Of a stretch of DNA of 6,081 nt, positions 1-6,081 are shown piece by piece. The notes under the pieces are model-generated. The model had not been told where the DNA came from and did no database searches. It saw nothing but the letters and a program-made list of their open reading frames with translations. Both the position numbers and the translations under genes were made by a program. Location of the stretch: contig PWQF01000108.1 in NCBI GenBank assembly GCA_003556865.1, positions 1 to 6,081 on the forward strand. The letters run 5' to 3'. The DNA comes from Elusimicrobiota bacterium. GTDB taxonomy: Bacteria > CG03 > SLGR01 > PWQF01. Every line of letters begins with the position of its first letter. Position 1 is the first letter of the stretch.

Positions 1-2097
1 CGGAGAAGGAATAAAATCCTCCGGGCGGACAAATGAAATAAAATCTTCTATCTCCCTGCGTATAGTATAATCCCCTTTTTCATTTTCAGAAACAAAATAA
101 TTTAAAAACCGTGATATTTTACCCCTGCTGTTCTGATGACCGGAAATAATCAAATGTTTTTCGGCCCTGGTCATTCCTACATAAAGAAGCCTCTCCTCCT
201 CCCTGTTATGTTTGGAAACAATTTCAGGTTTTATATCCATACTGTAATCGGAGTGCTTAGAGTTATCTTTTACAATAAGCCCTTTTTCCGGTCTGTAATG
301 AAAAAAATCGGGATTAATCCGGCCGGGAAAATTCTGGGGTGCAATATTAGGCATAAAGACTACGGGAAACTCCAGGCCCTTGGATTGATGTATTGACATA
401 AGATGGACCACCCCCCTGGCCCGCGGCCGGGCCTGGGGCTCTACTATTTCAGCTTCTTTAATCTGCCTCAGATAATCCGTAAAATCGGCCAGTGTGGAAA
501 ATATATTCCTGGACTGGAAATGACGTGCCTGACTTATAAACTTGTTTATATTGGATATCTTTCTAGAATTCTCCCCGCCGGCGGAAGCTGCAGCCCGGTA
601 AATAAGCCCGCTTTCGCTTATAACCCTTTCAATAAGGCTGCTGAGCGGAAGCTCTTTTTTCAGAAGCCTGAACTTCTCTATAAAATTTTTCAGTTCCGCT
701 ATCTTTTTTCCACTCCCCTCAATTACCATATCATAAAGGAGGTCTCCTTTCTGTTTCTTTGAGCAGAGCCCTGCCAGTTCCGAGTCAGAAAAAGCAAAAG
801 GGGGCATTCTCATAACCCTTACCAGCTCTCTTTCAGAATGGGGGTTATCTATGCATACCAGCATTGATATAAGGTCTTTTATTTCCGGCTGAAGGTAAAA
901 TCCGGTTCCACCTACCGTAACCGTTTTTACTCCAGCCTCCCTCAGCGCATCTTCATAGGCAGCGCAGTTTTTAACTCCCCTGAAAAGAATGGCAATCTGC
1001 TCCGGACGGTAGCCGGAGTCCAGAAAAGACCTGACCCTGCCGGCCAGAAACTCTGCCTCTTTTTCCCGGGATTCGGCCACCAGCACCTCCGCCTTTGCCT
1101 TACCCCCTTTTCTGGCACATTTTATACCGTGATAATCTTTAACGCGTTTATTGAAAATTGCATTAACCAGCCGGGGGATCGGAGTGAAACAGCGGAAATT
1201 ATCCTCCAGGGTAGCTTTTCTATCCCCGGAAAGCGCCCTGTACTGGTTTATTATATAACCGGGTTCGGCTCCCCTGAAAGCATATATGGATTGCTGCTCA
1301 TCACCAACCGCAAAAAAATTGTTCCGGGGACCGGCAATAAGTTTTAAAAGCTTTACCTGGGCTGGATTGGTATCCTGGTATTCATCCACCATTACATATT
1401 TGAATTTTTCCCTTATTTTTTTCCTTATGGCGCTGTTTGAATTTAAAATAGTGTAAGCAGTGAACAGGAGCTTACCGAAATCCATAAAATTTTCCTCCTG
1501 CAGAAGCTGTTCGTATCTTAAATAAAGCAAATAAACGGCCCTGCAGACCGTTAACATCTCGGAATCTTTGCAGCTTTTAAGAAATTCCCCCGGAGATACA
1601 AGCTGCTGCTTAAGAGAATTTATCAGGGAATAGGACTCATTAAGAAACTTTTCACGGGGCAATTCGCTTTTAACTCTGAAATCAATCTCTTCATCTAAAA
1701 CCTTAAGACCCATTTTCATAAAAAAAAGCTTGGCCTCAATTTCATCCATAACTTCTATATCCGAATCCAGGCCGGCGGCATAAGCATTTTCCTTGAGAAA
1801 CCTGCTGCAGAAAGAATCTATTGTAGATATATGGGCATACCTGAGACTATTTTCATCTATCTTATTTCTCAGCCTGTCCAGCATTTCCTTGGCGGCCCTT
1901 TTGGTAAAGGTAACCGTAAGTATCTGCCCGCAGGCTTTTTTACCGTCCTTCTCTTTTTTATATATATCCGAATATATATGCAGATACTTGTTGATGAGCA
2001 CACTTGTTTTGCCGGTGCCCGCACCGGCCCTTAAAATAAAAGGGCCATCGCCGCTGAAGGCAGCCTTTTTCTGGACAGGGGTAAGCTTTTCACTCAT
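1..2097 (-). CDS. AddA/UvrD-like SF1A DNA helicase, motor subunit of a predicted AddAB-type helicase-nuclease (partial, C-terminus off the left edge)
   Basis: This is an ATP-dependent DNA translocase/helicase, predicted to be the active motor of a break-resection complex with the gene just upstream. The frame is open from the ATG at 2097 to base 1 (699 residues, no stop). Motifs seen in order: Q motif LTPVQ (5-9); Walker A AGAGTGKT (24-31); motif Ia TFTKRAAKEML (63-73); motif Ic HISTIDSFC (89-97); MDFGKLL (205-211); Walker B VMVDEYQDTN (235-244); motif III VGDEQQSIYAFRGA (264-277); motif IV LEDNFR (297-302); IAILFR (368-373); motif V SIHQSKGLEFPVV (568-580); motif VI LLYVGMTRAEKHL (637-649). 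All catalytic positions look intact, including K30, D238/E239, Q269, R302 and R644. The TIDSFC and HQSKGLEFPVV forms resemble AddA and RecB-family motors more than plain UvrD. Whether a C-terminal nuclease domain follows cannot be seen. A stop soon after base 1 would make it UvrD-sized, while AddA proteins run several hundred residues further. The start overlaps the upstream stop in an ATGAGTGA arrangement. Confidence 0.93.
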   Translation of the reverse strand, partial: MSEKLTPVQKKAAFSGDGPFILRAGAGTGKTSVLINKYLHIYSDIYKKEKDGKKACGQILTVTFTKRAAKEMLDRLRNKIDENSLRYAHISTIDSFCSRFLKENAYAAGLDSDIEVMDEIEAKLFFMKMGLKVLDEEIDFRVKSELPREKFLNESYSLINSLKQQLVSPGEFLKSCKDSEMLTVCRAVYLLYLRYEQLLQEENFMDFGKLLFTAYTILNSNSAIRKKIREKFKYVMVDEYQDTNPAQVKLLKLIAGPRNNFFAVGDEQQSIYAFRGAEPGYIINQYRALSGDRKATLEDNFRCFTPIPRLVNAIFNKRVKDYHGIKCARKGGKAKAEVLVAESREKEAEFLAGRVRSFLDSGYRPEQIAILFRGVKNCAAYEDALREAGVKTVTVGGTGFYLQPEIKDLISMLVCIDNPHSERELVRVMRMPPFAFSDSELAGLCSKKQKGDLLYDMVIEGSGKKIAELKNFIEKFRLLKKELPLSSLIERVISESGLIYRAAASAGGENSRKISNINKFISQARHFQSRNIFSTLADFTDYLRQIKEAEIVEPQARPRARGVVHLMSIHQSKGLEFPVVFMPNIAPQNFPGRINPDFFHYRPEKGLIVKDNSKHSDYSMDIKPEIVSKHNREEERLLYVGMTRAEKHLIISGHQNSRGKISRFLNYFVSENEKGDYTIRREIEDFISFVRPEDFIPSP
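2090..2097 (-). other. 8-bp gene overlap ATGAGTGA, nuclease-subunit stop / helicase ATG start
   Basis: The ATG of the helicase (2095-2097) and the TGA of the nuclease subunit (2090-2092) share an eight-base overlap. A short AGAAG lies directly against the ATG, too close to be a good ribosome binding site. The arrangement is typical of termination-reinitiation coupling between subunits made in matched amounts (inference). Confidence 0.85.
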
Positions 2098-4831
2098 CTT
2101 CTATATCGCATATTCCGCTAAAATAGCACCGGCGGCATTTACTTTTAGCTTCAGGCCCGTCTTTAAATATACCTTCCTCTATACGTGATATATTTTCCAG
2201 CAAAAGTTCTTCGCCTGCTCTAATAGACTTTCTTGTACTTTCCATAGAAAAGTCTATATCCACTCTCATCTTTTCCGCCTTTTCCCTGAGCCTGTATATA
2301 GTAAAAAGAGCCGGTTTACGGGCAAGACGATAAATAGGTATCTGAAAATCATCCCCCCTTTTAACTGCATTAAGCTGGCCACGGACCGCAGGAACCCTGC
2401 TTCCGGTTTTATAATCAACAACACGCTCCGCACCGCCTTTTAAACTCTCCAGCCGGTCAAACCGGCCGGTGAAAGCCTTACCCCGGAAATGAAACTTAAA
2501 ACTTTTCTCAGTATATACCTTCTCGGCTGAAATATCTTTCTCTTTTTTAATGCACTGATAATACTCTTTAACCATTTTTTTTAAAATTCGGTAAAAGTTT
2601 CTGGATTCAAAACTGGAGTAAAAGCCGGTATCCGACCAGAGCTGCATAAGGACCTTTTGCGCTTTTTCAAATGAAAAAATCCGGTCGGAATAAATTTTCT
2701 CCAGGGCCTTATGGGCCGCTATCCCTAAGAACTGGTTAATTGAAGGAGGTTCCTTAATATTAAGTATGCGCCTGTAAAAAAAACTCCTGGGACAGGAACT
2801 GAAACTTTTCAGCGCCGTATAAGAAAAGATTTCAGGAATGCCATCAGTTACCCGGTCTCTAAGGGAAGAAGGATCATATTCCAGTATATTTTTTAAAAAA
2901 ATAACTTTTTCCTTAAGCTCGGAATCTCCGCTATTAAGCGAAAGTTCTTCTATCTCTTTTATGGGAATCAATTGAGCAGCTGCAACCAGAAAATCGTGGA
3001 TATCCACGATACGGTTACTTTTTATCATTTTTTCCTCATCCGGCACCATATCCCGCAGAAAAGGAGAGATATCGGCAGGAGCGCCGCCGTCCTGGTGCTC
3101 ATACCAGCAGTATACAGTTGTATCCGACCTGGTGCGCGCTATATTAAAGAGACGTTTTTCAAATTCATACTGTTCAGGAACTCCCGGAACCGGTTTTAAG
3201 GAAAGATTGCTCCTGTCCCGGGAAGAAAGCAGCGGGTTTTCCCTGTAAGGGCGCGGAAACTCCTCATCATTCAGGTCTGCAATGTAGGCCACCTTAAATC
3301 TTTCACCCTTTGACTGCTGCACCGTCATTATTTTTACTGCTTCCCTGTCGGAAATATAAGGTATATCCATATCCTTTCCAAACCCTTTAAGAAGATCATA
3401 AAGGCTCTCCATAAATTCCCTGAAAAAAGGCGCTCTTCCGTGAAATTTTCCGTAATGCGTGGAAAATTCTTCTACTATGCGCATAAAATAACTATAGAGA
3501 GGGGCAGATTCCTCCTCGGTCACAGCTCTTTTAAAAAACCCCTCTCTTTCCATAACCCTGTAAATAAACGTATAGGCATCTGCATCTTTAAATTCTTCTG
3601 AAAAGCTGCTTATCTTTTCACTGTAACTCTTCTTTTCTTCAGGAAATTCGCTGGAAAAAACTTCCATAAAAGAGCGGCGGTTAACCTGCTGCCGGGCTCT
3701 TACATAATCAAGCTGATCGGCGCCGGCTGCATTACAGAGCAGCACGGACCTGTAAATATCCAGTTCCGGAGCATTATCACCTTCCAGCAGGCAGCGCAGC
3801 AAAGATAAAAGCTCTATTATCTCTCTCTGCCGGAAAAAACCTATACCGCCGCTGATTACATAGTTAATACCCTTGTTTCTTAAAGCTTCAGAAAAAATCT
3901 CCATACCGGTTCCCGAAGAGCGGGTTATAATACAAATTTCGGAAGGGTTAACTCCAAGTTTAATCTTTTCCGCTATGTGGGAAGCAATACCTTTTGCTTC
4001 TTCATCCCTGCTGTATGCGGATAAGAAAAATTCTGATGCAAACTTATTTAAACTGCTGAAATTTTTTACTTTAATTTCAAAATTTTCTTCCAGGCTTTTT
4101 TTAAAATGAAGAGGTCTTGCTCCCCTGAAACGGTAGACAGAGCTGTCCGGATTAATTGAGACCGCCGAACTGAGAGAGTTTTTTATAAGGACCACCGCAA
4201 TGCGGGCGGTTACACCATCCATATCCTCGCCTTCATAGATAAGCACTTTTTTAAATTTAATCAGGTCTTCTTGTTCCTCAAGAAGTCTTGCGGTATGCAG
4301 AGTTATATCCACAAAATCCAGGAAATTGAATTTTTTCAGTATTATGGCATATTTTTTCTCTATAAGGGCCAGGTCACGGTATTTTAAGCCTGAGGCCCCT
4401 GAAAAATTCTTTATATTTTCTTTCCAACCCGGGTTTCTTTTGGCGATATCCAAAAAGTCGGCCACATCTCGCACCAAACCTTCCCCGGCCCCTTTTACCG
4501 TATTTATTTCACCTGAATTTTTAAGAATATTCCTGACAATGAGTCTTTTCTCAAAATCACTTATAATCCTGAAACCCGGTCTAAGCGAAGCCGCAGAGTA
4601 ATTCTCTCTTAAAATTTTCTTAGCAAAAGAAAAGACGGTCTCTATCCATAATTCCCCGTAAGATTCAATAGATTCTCTTGCCCTCTCCTTAAACTCCCCG
4701 GCAGCAGAAGATGAATTGCTTAAAAGAAGAACTTCTTCCGAGGAAAATTCCTTAAGAGCTCCGGAGAGGAGGGACTTTAAATATTTTTTCTTGCCCGAGG
4801 AAGGAGGGCCGTCCAGCAGTTCAACTGCCAC
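2090..4831 (-). CDS. AddB/AdnA-like protein: degenerate SF1 helicase motor plus RecB-family PD-(D/E)XK nuclease with a 4Fe-4S cysteine set
   Basis: Predicted nuclease subunit of an AddAB/AdnAB-like complex (913 residues, GTG start, TGA stop). The N-terminal two-thirds is a recognisable but eroded SF1 motor. The Walker A-like GPPSSGKK (8-15) has Lys where Ser/Thr is expected. The Walker B equivalent VLIYEGED (196-203) has Tyr in place of the Mg-binding Asp. Motif III INPDSSVYRFRGA (226-238) lacks the usual Asp and Gln. Motif V TVQQSKGERF (503-512) and motif VI FNIARTRSD (562-570) are better kept. The C-terminus is a nuclease: FLGIAAHKALE (701-711, H707), GRFDR (D792), VVDYKTG (D806, K808), and QIPIY (Q830, Y834). 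C680 together with C899, C902 and C908 (CxxC-x5-C) matches the AddB iron-sulfur arrangement. The GTG start is chosen because Walker A begins at residue 8 and no better start is seen upstream. The protein is shorter than typical AddB (about 1,100-1,200 residues). AdnA, which also keeps a motor plus nuclease, is an alternative parallel. Confidence 0.9.
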   Translation of the reverse strand: MAVELLDGPPSSGKKKYLKSLLSGALKEFSSEEVLLLSNSSSAAGEFKERARESIESYGELWIETVFSFAKKILRENYSAASLRPGFRIISDFEKRLIVRNILKNSGEINTVKGAGEGLVRDVADFLDIAKRNPGWKENIKNFSGASGLKYRDLALIEKKYAIILKKFNFLDFVDITLHTARLLEEQEDLIKFKKVLIYEGEDMDGVTARIAVVLIKNSLSSAVSINPDSSVYRFRGARPLHFKKSLEENFEIKVKNFSSLNKFASEFFLSAYSRDEEAKGIASHIAEKIKLGVNPSEICIITRSSGTGMEIFSEALRNKGINYVISGGIGFFRQREIIELLSLLRCLLEGDNAPELDIYRSVLLCNAAGADQLDYVRARQQVNRRSFMEVFSSEFPEEKKSYSEKISSFSEEFKDADAYTFIYRVMEREGFFKRAVTEEESAPLYSYFMRIVEEFSTHYGKFHGRAPFFREFMESLYDLLKGFGKDMDIPYISDREAVKIMTVQQSKGERFKVAYIADLNDEEFPRPYRENPLLSSRDRSNLSLKPVPGVPEQYEFEKRLFNIARTRSDTTVYCWYEHQDGGAPADISPFLRDMVPDEEKMIKSNRIVDIHDFLVAAAQLIPIKEIEELSLNSGDSELKEKVIFLKNILEYDPSSLRDRVTDGIPEIFSYTALKSFSSCPRSFFYRRILNIKEPPSINQFLGIAAHKALEKIYSDRIFSFEKAQKVLMQLWSDTGFYSSFESRNFYRILKKMVKEYYQCIKKEKDISAEKVYTEKSFKFHFRGKAFTGRFDRLESLKGGAERVVDYKTGSRVPAVRGQLNAVKRGDDFQIPIYRLARKPALFTIYRLREKAEKMRVDIDFSMESTRKSIRAGEELLLENISRIEEGIFKDGPEAKSKCRRCYFSGICDIEDE
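2993..3010. repeat. 18-bp perfect palindrome inside the nuclease-subunit gene
   Basis: ATCGTGGATATCCACGAT equals its own reverse complement over all 18 bases; the flanking pair (A at 2992, A at 3011) breaks it. It is read in frame as I608-V-D-I-H-D613 of the nuclease subunit, in the linker between motor and nuclease domains. A perfect 9-bp half-site is expected by chance about 0.02 times in a window this size. Function unknown; it may be coincidental. Confidence 0.6.
4821..4831 (-). other. 11-bp gene overlap, transglycosylase stop / nuclease-subunit GTG start
   Basis: The minus-strand text cGTGGCAGTTGA contains the GTG start (4829-4831) and the upstream gene's TGA (4821-4823) in different frames. 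The roughly 25 bases before the GTG show no purine-rich Shine-Dalgarno stretch at the usual spacing. This favours translation by coupling to the upstream gene (inference). Confidence 0.8.
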
Positions 4832-6081
4832 GAATGTAGAGCTTAAGGCGCTGGTTGGGAAATATTCGGCTGGTTGAAAGATTATTCCAGCGCTTTATAT
4901 TTTCTATACTCACATTGTACCTGCGGGAAATGGTCCAGAGGTTCTCTCCTCGCCGCACCCTGTGAAACTCAACCCTTCTTATTCGCCGGTTTATCTCATC
5001 TTCACTGAGATAAACTGATGACTCGGGAATATTTTGAAAATTCTCTGCAAACCGGTCATAAGATTCTGCCGGAATCCTTATGCTGTAATCAATACCCGGC
5101 GGAGTAGCCATTCTGCGAAGTTCGGGGTTTAAAAGCTGTATCTGCCTGATATCAACCCCGCTAAGGCGGGCTATCTCCCTTAAATCAACCGCCCCGGAAA
5201 GGGTATAATAATTATATTCAGGAGCGGAAGGAATTATTTCCTCAAATCCGAAAAGGGCCGGTTCCCTTGCTATGAATATAGCGGCCATTATCTTGGGAAT
5301 AAACTCTTCTGTCTCCCGGGGAAGATAAATCTCCCAGTAGTCATCCGTTCCCCACCTTCTTACCTGCCTGCGCACCGCAGTGGGACCGTAATTATATGCA
5401 GCCATGGCCATCTCCCAGGAGCCGAACTCCTCATAAAGCATTTTCAGGTATGAAGCAGCGGCGCGTGTAGATTTAAGGGGGTCGCGCCTTTCATCCACCC
5501 AGTAATCTATTTTAAGACCTTTCATCCTGGCCGTACTCTCCATAAACTGCCATATACCTACCGCTCCGGCGGAAGAACGGGCAAAAGGATAAAACCCGGA
5601 TTCAATTATAGCCACGTAGGCAAGGTCCCGCGGCAGACCCTCCTCCTTAAATATATCTTTTACTTCCCTTATATAAAGTCCGGCCCGTTCAAGATAGCGG
5701 CTGAAGTGATCCCTGCCCCTGGTTGTAAAATAGTTTTTCCAAACCTCAACCCGGGAGTTAAATATAAGGGGAAAGATATCTGATTCTATCACTCTCGCCC
5801 CTCCCGGGCGCCCGTATGAGGAACTGAGCCTTAAAAAGGCAAGTTCTGAATGCAAATATTCATACTCTTCCTCAGAAAAAGTTTCTTTATTGGAAACAAG
5901 CTTTGCCAGGGCCCTGTCATTCCATTTTCTGGAAAGCAGGATATCCCCTTTCTCCAGGTATTGCCGGGAACGCGCAATTTTATTTCTGACCATCTGGTTA
6001 ACTTCAATATACCCGCCGGCCCTGTTAAAAGAACCGGCGGCGCAGGCGCTTAAAAATATGCAGGCCGAAACTGCGGCAGCA
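4821..6081 (-). CDS. Membrane-bound lytic murein transglycosylase, MltD-like lipoprotein with two LysM domains (5' end off the right edge)
   Basis: Cleaves the MurNAc-GlcNAc bond of peptidoglycan to give 1,6-anhydro ends, probably while anchored in the outer membrane and facing the periplasm. Residues are counted from the Met codon at 5993. The SLT/goose-lysozyme-type domain has catalytic Glu in AIIESGF (E131, codon 5601-5603), GIWQFM (146-151) and AAYNYGP (198-204), followed by the helix YLPRETEEFIPKI (223-235). LysM 1, somewhat divergent, spans about 260-308. LysM 2 spans about 343-387, with the clear core HRVRRGENLWTISRRYNVS. The Met at 5993 is not the real start: the frame stays open for 29 more codons to the edge and encodes a hydrophobic stretch ending in the lipobox LSAC, with Cys at 6042-6044. 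The true start is therefore beyond 6081. The last LysM ends about three residues before the TGA. The stop lies inside the next gene, which starts 11 bp earlier. Confidence 0.93.
   Translation of the reverse strand, partial: AAAVSACIFLSACAAGSFNRAGGYIEVNQMVRNKIARSRQYLEKGDILLSRKWNDRALAKLVSNKETFSEEEYEYLHSELAFLRLSSSYGRPGGARVIESDIFPLIFNSRVEVWKNYFTTRGRDHFSRYLERAGLYIREVKDIFKEEGLPRDLAYVAIIESGFYPFARSSAGAVGIWQFMESTARMKGLKIDYWVDERRDPLKSTRAAASYLKMLYEEFGSWEMAMAAYNYGPTAVRRQVRRWGTDDYWEIYLPRETEEFIPKIMAAIFIAREPALFGFEEIIPSAPEYNYYTLSGAVDLREIARLSGVDIRQIQLLNPELRRMATPPGIDYSIRIPAESYDRFAENFQNIPESSVYLSEDEINRRIRRVEFHRVRRGENLWTISRRYNVSIENIKRWNNLSTSRIFPNQRLKLYIRGS
6042..6081 (-). other. Lipoprotein signal peptide (C-terminal part) with lipobox LSAC
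   Basis: In frame with the transglycosylase, the bases upstream of the Met codon at 5993 read A-A-A-V-S-A-C-I-F-L-S-A-C, then A-A-G-S. This is the end of a hydrophobic core followed by a type II signal peptidase site, with the lipidated Cys at 6042-6044. An earlier VSAC (Cys at 6060-6062) also fits the lipobox pattern, but it would leave the hydrophobic IFL after the cleavage site, so the second is preferred. The residues after the Cys are Ala-Ala, not Asp, so in an E. coli-like Lol system this would favour sorting to the outer membrane (inference). The positively charged n-region and start codon lie outside the window. Confidence 0.8.

Noticed and set aside
409..437. GC-rich run (C6, GGCC, GGGCC, GGGG) as a possible G-quadruplex
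   Set aside because: The G and C runs alternate on both strands, so neither strand has four adequate G-tracts. It encodes Pro/Arg/Gly codons near motif V.
554..571. Cluster of restriction-type palindromes (GATATC, TCTAGA, GAATTC) resembling a cloning linker
   Set aside because: The helicase frame reads through without disruption (residues about 509-515) and there is no vector-like flank, so it is most likely chance.
136..762. Two open frames on the plus strand (136-396 and 403-762)
   Set aside because: They lie opposite the helicase gene, whose motifs V and VI are encoded on the minus strand here. Their translations show no domain or signal.
1961..1978. AT-only inverted repeat (tatatat ... 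atatata) that could look like a promoter or hairpin
   Set aside because: It encodes H-I-Y-S-D-I-Y of the helicase through Tyr and Ile codons. A 7-bp AT stem is weak and expected in such codon runs.
1129..2188. Plus-strand open frames at 1129-1347, 1793-2188 and 1831-2034, the second with a hydrophobic membrane-like translation
   Set aside because: They are antisense to the helicase motif I-IV region. The hydrophobicity is the mirror of Lys/Glu-rich codons on the coding strand.
2972..4601. Plus-strand open frames at 2972-3199, 3873-4109 and 4326-4601
   Set aside because: All are antisense to the nuclease-subunit gene, without recognisable motifs or ribosome binding sites.
5850..6053. Plus-strand open frame of 67 codons
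   Set aside because: It is antisense to the N-terminal region of the transglycosylase lipoprotein, with no independent support.
1..6081. Search for CRISPR repeats, tRNA or rRNA genes, insertion sequences and terminators
   Set aside because: The whole window is accounted for by three overlapping minus-strand genes. I saw no spaced direct repeats, no cloverleaf, no transposase and no intergenic hairpin with a T-tract.

Overview
The window is fully coding. It holds three tightly packed genes, all read from the minus strand and all overlapping or running off an edge. In order of transcription (right to left) they are a lytic murein transglycosylase lipoprotein of the MltD type (5' end beyond base 6081), a 913-residue protein with a degenerate SF1 motor and a RecB/AddB-type iron-sulfur nuclease domain, and an SF1A DNA helicase of the AddA/UvrD kind (3' end beyond base 1). 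The helicase has no stop in the window and is open from base 2097 to base 1. I translated it by hand, and all of its classical helicase motifs are intact.

The junctions are overlaps of 11 bp (4821-4831) and 8 bp (2090-2097). Neither internal start has a convincing Shine-Dalgarno sequence at normal spacing. There is no intergenic space, so no promoter, terminator, RNA gene or mobile element can be supported. The one non-coding-type signal is an 18-bp perfect palindrome inside the nuclease gene (2993-3010).

The two helicase-family proteins are best read as the two subunits of an AddAB/AdnAB-like double-strand-break resection machine. The downstream gene supplies the active ATP-driven motor. 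The upstream gene supplies a motor fold with several damaged ATPase motifs plus an apparently intact PD-(D/E)XK nuclease with four iron-sulfur cysteines. The role of the lytic transglycosylase in the same operon is not obvious. It may be incidental transcriptional linkage or a lineage-specific arrangement.

The organism is a bacterium. A lipobox-bearing MltD-like transglycosylase with LysM domains points to a cell with an outer membrane, though this is inference. Codon use is moderate in GC, with frequent ATA, AGG and AGA. TGA acts as a stop in two genes, which fits the standard code. I cannot name the phylum with confidence.
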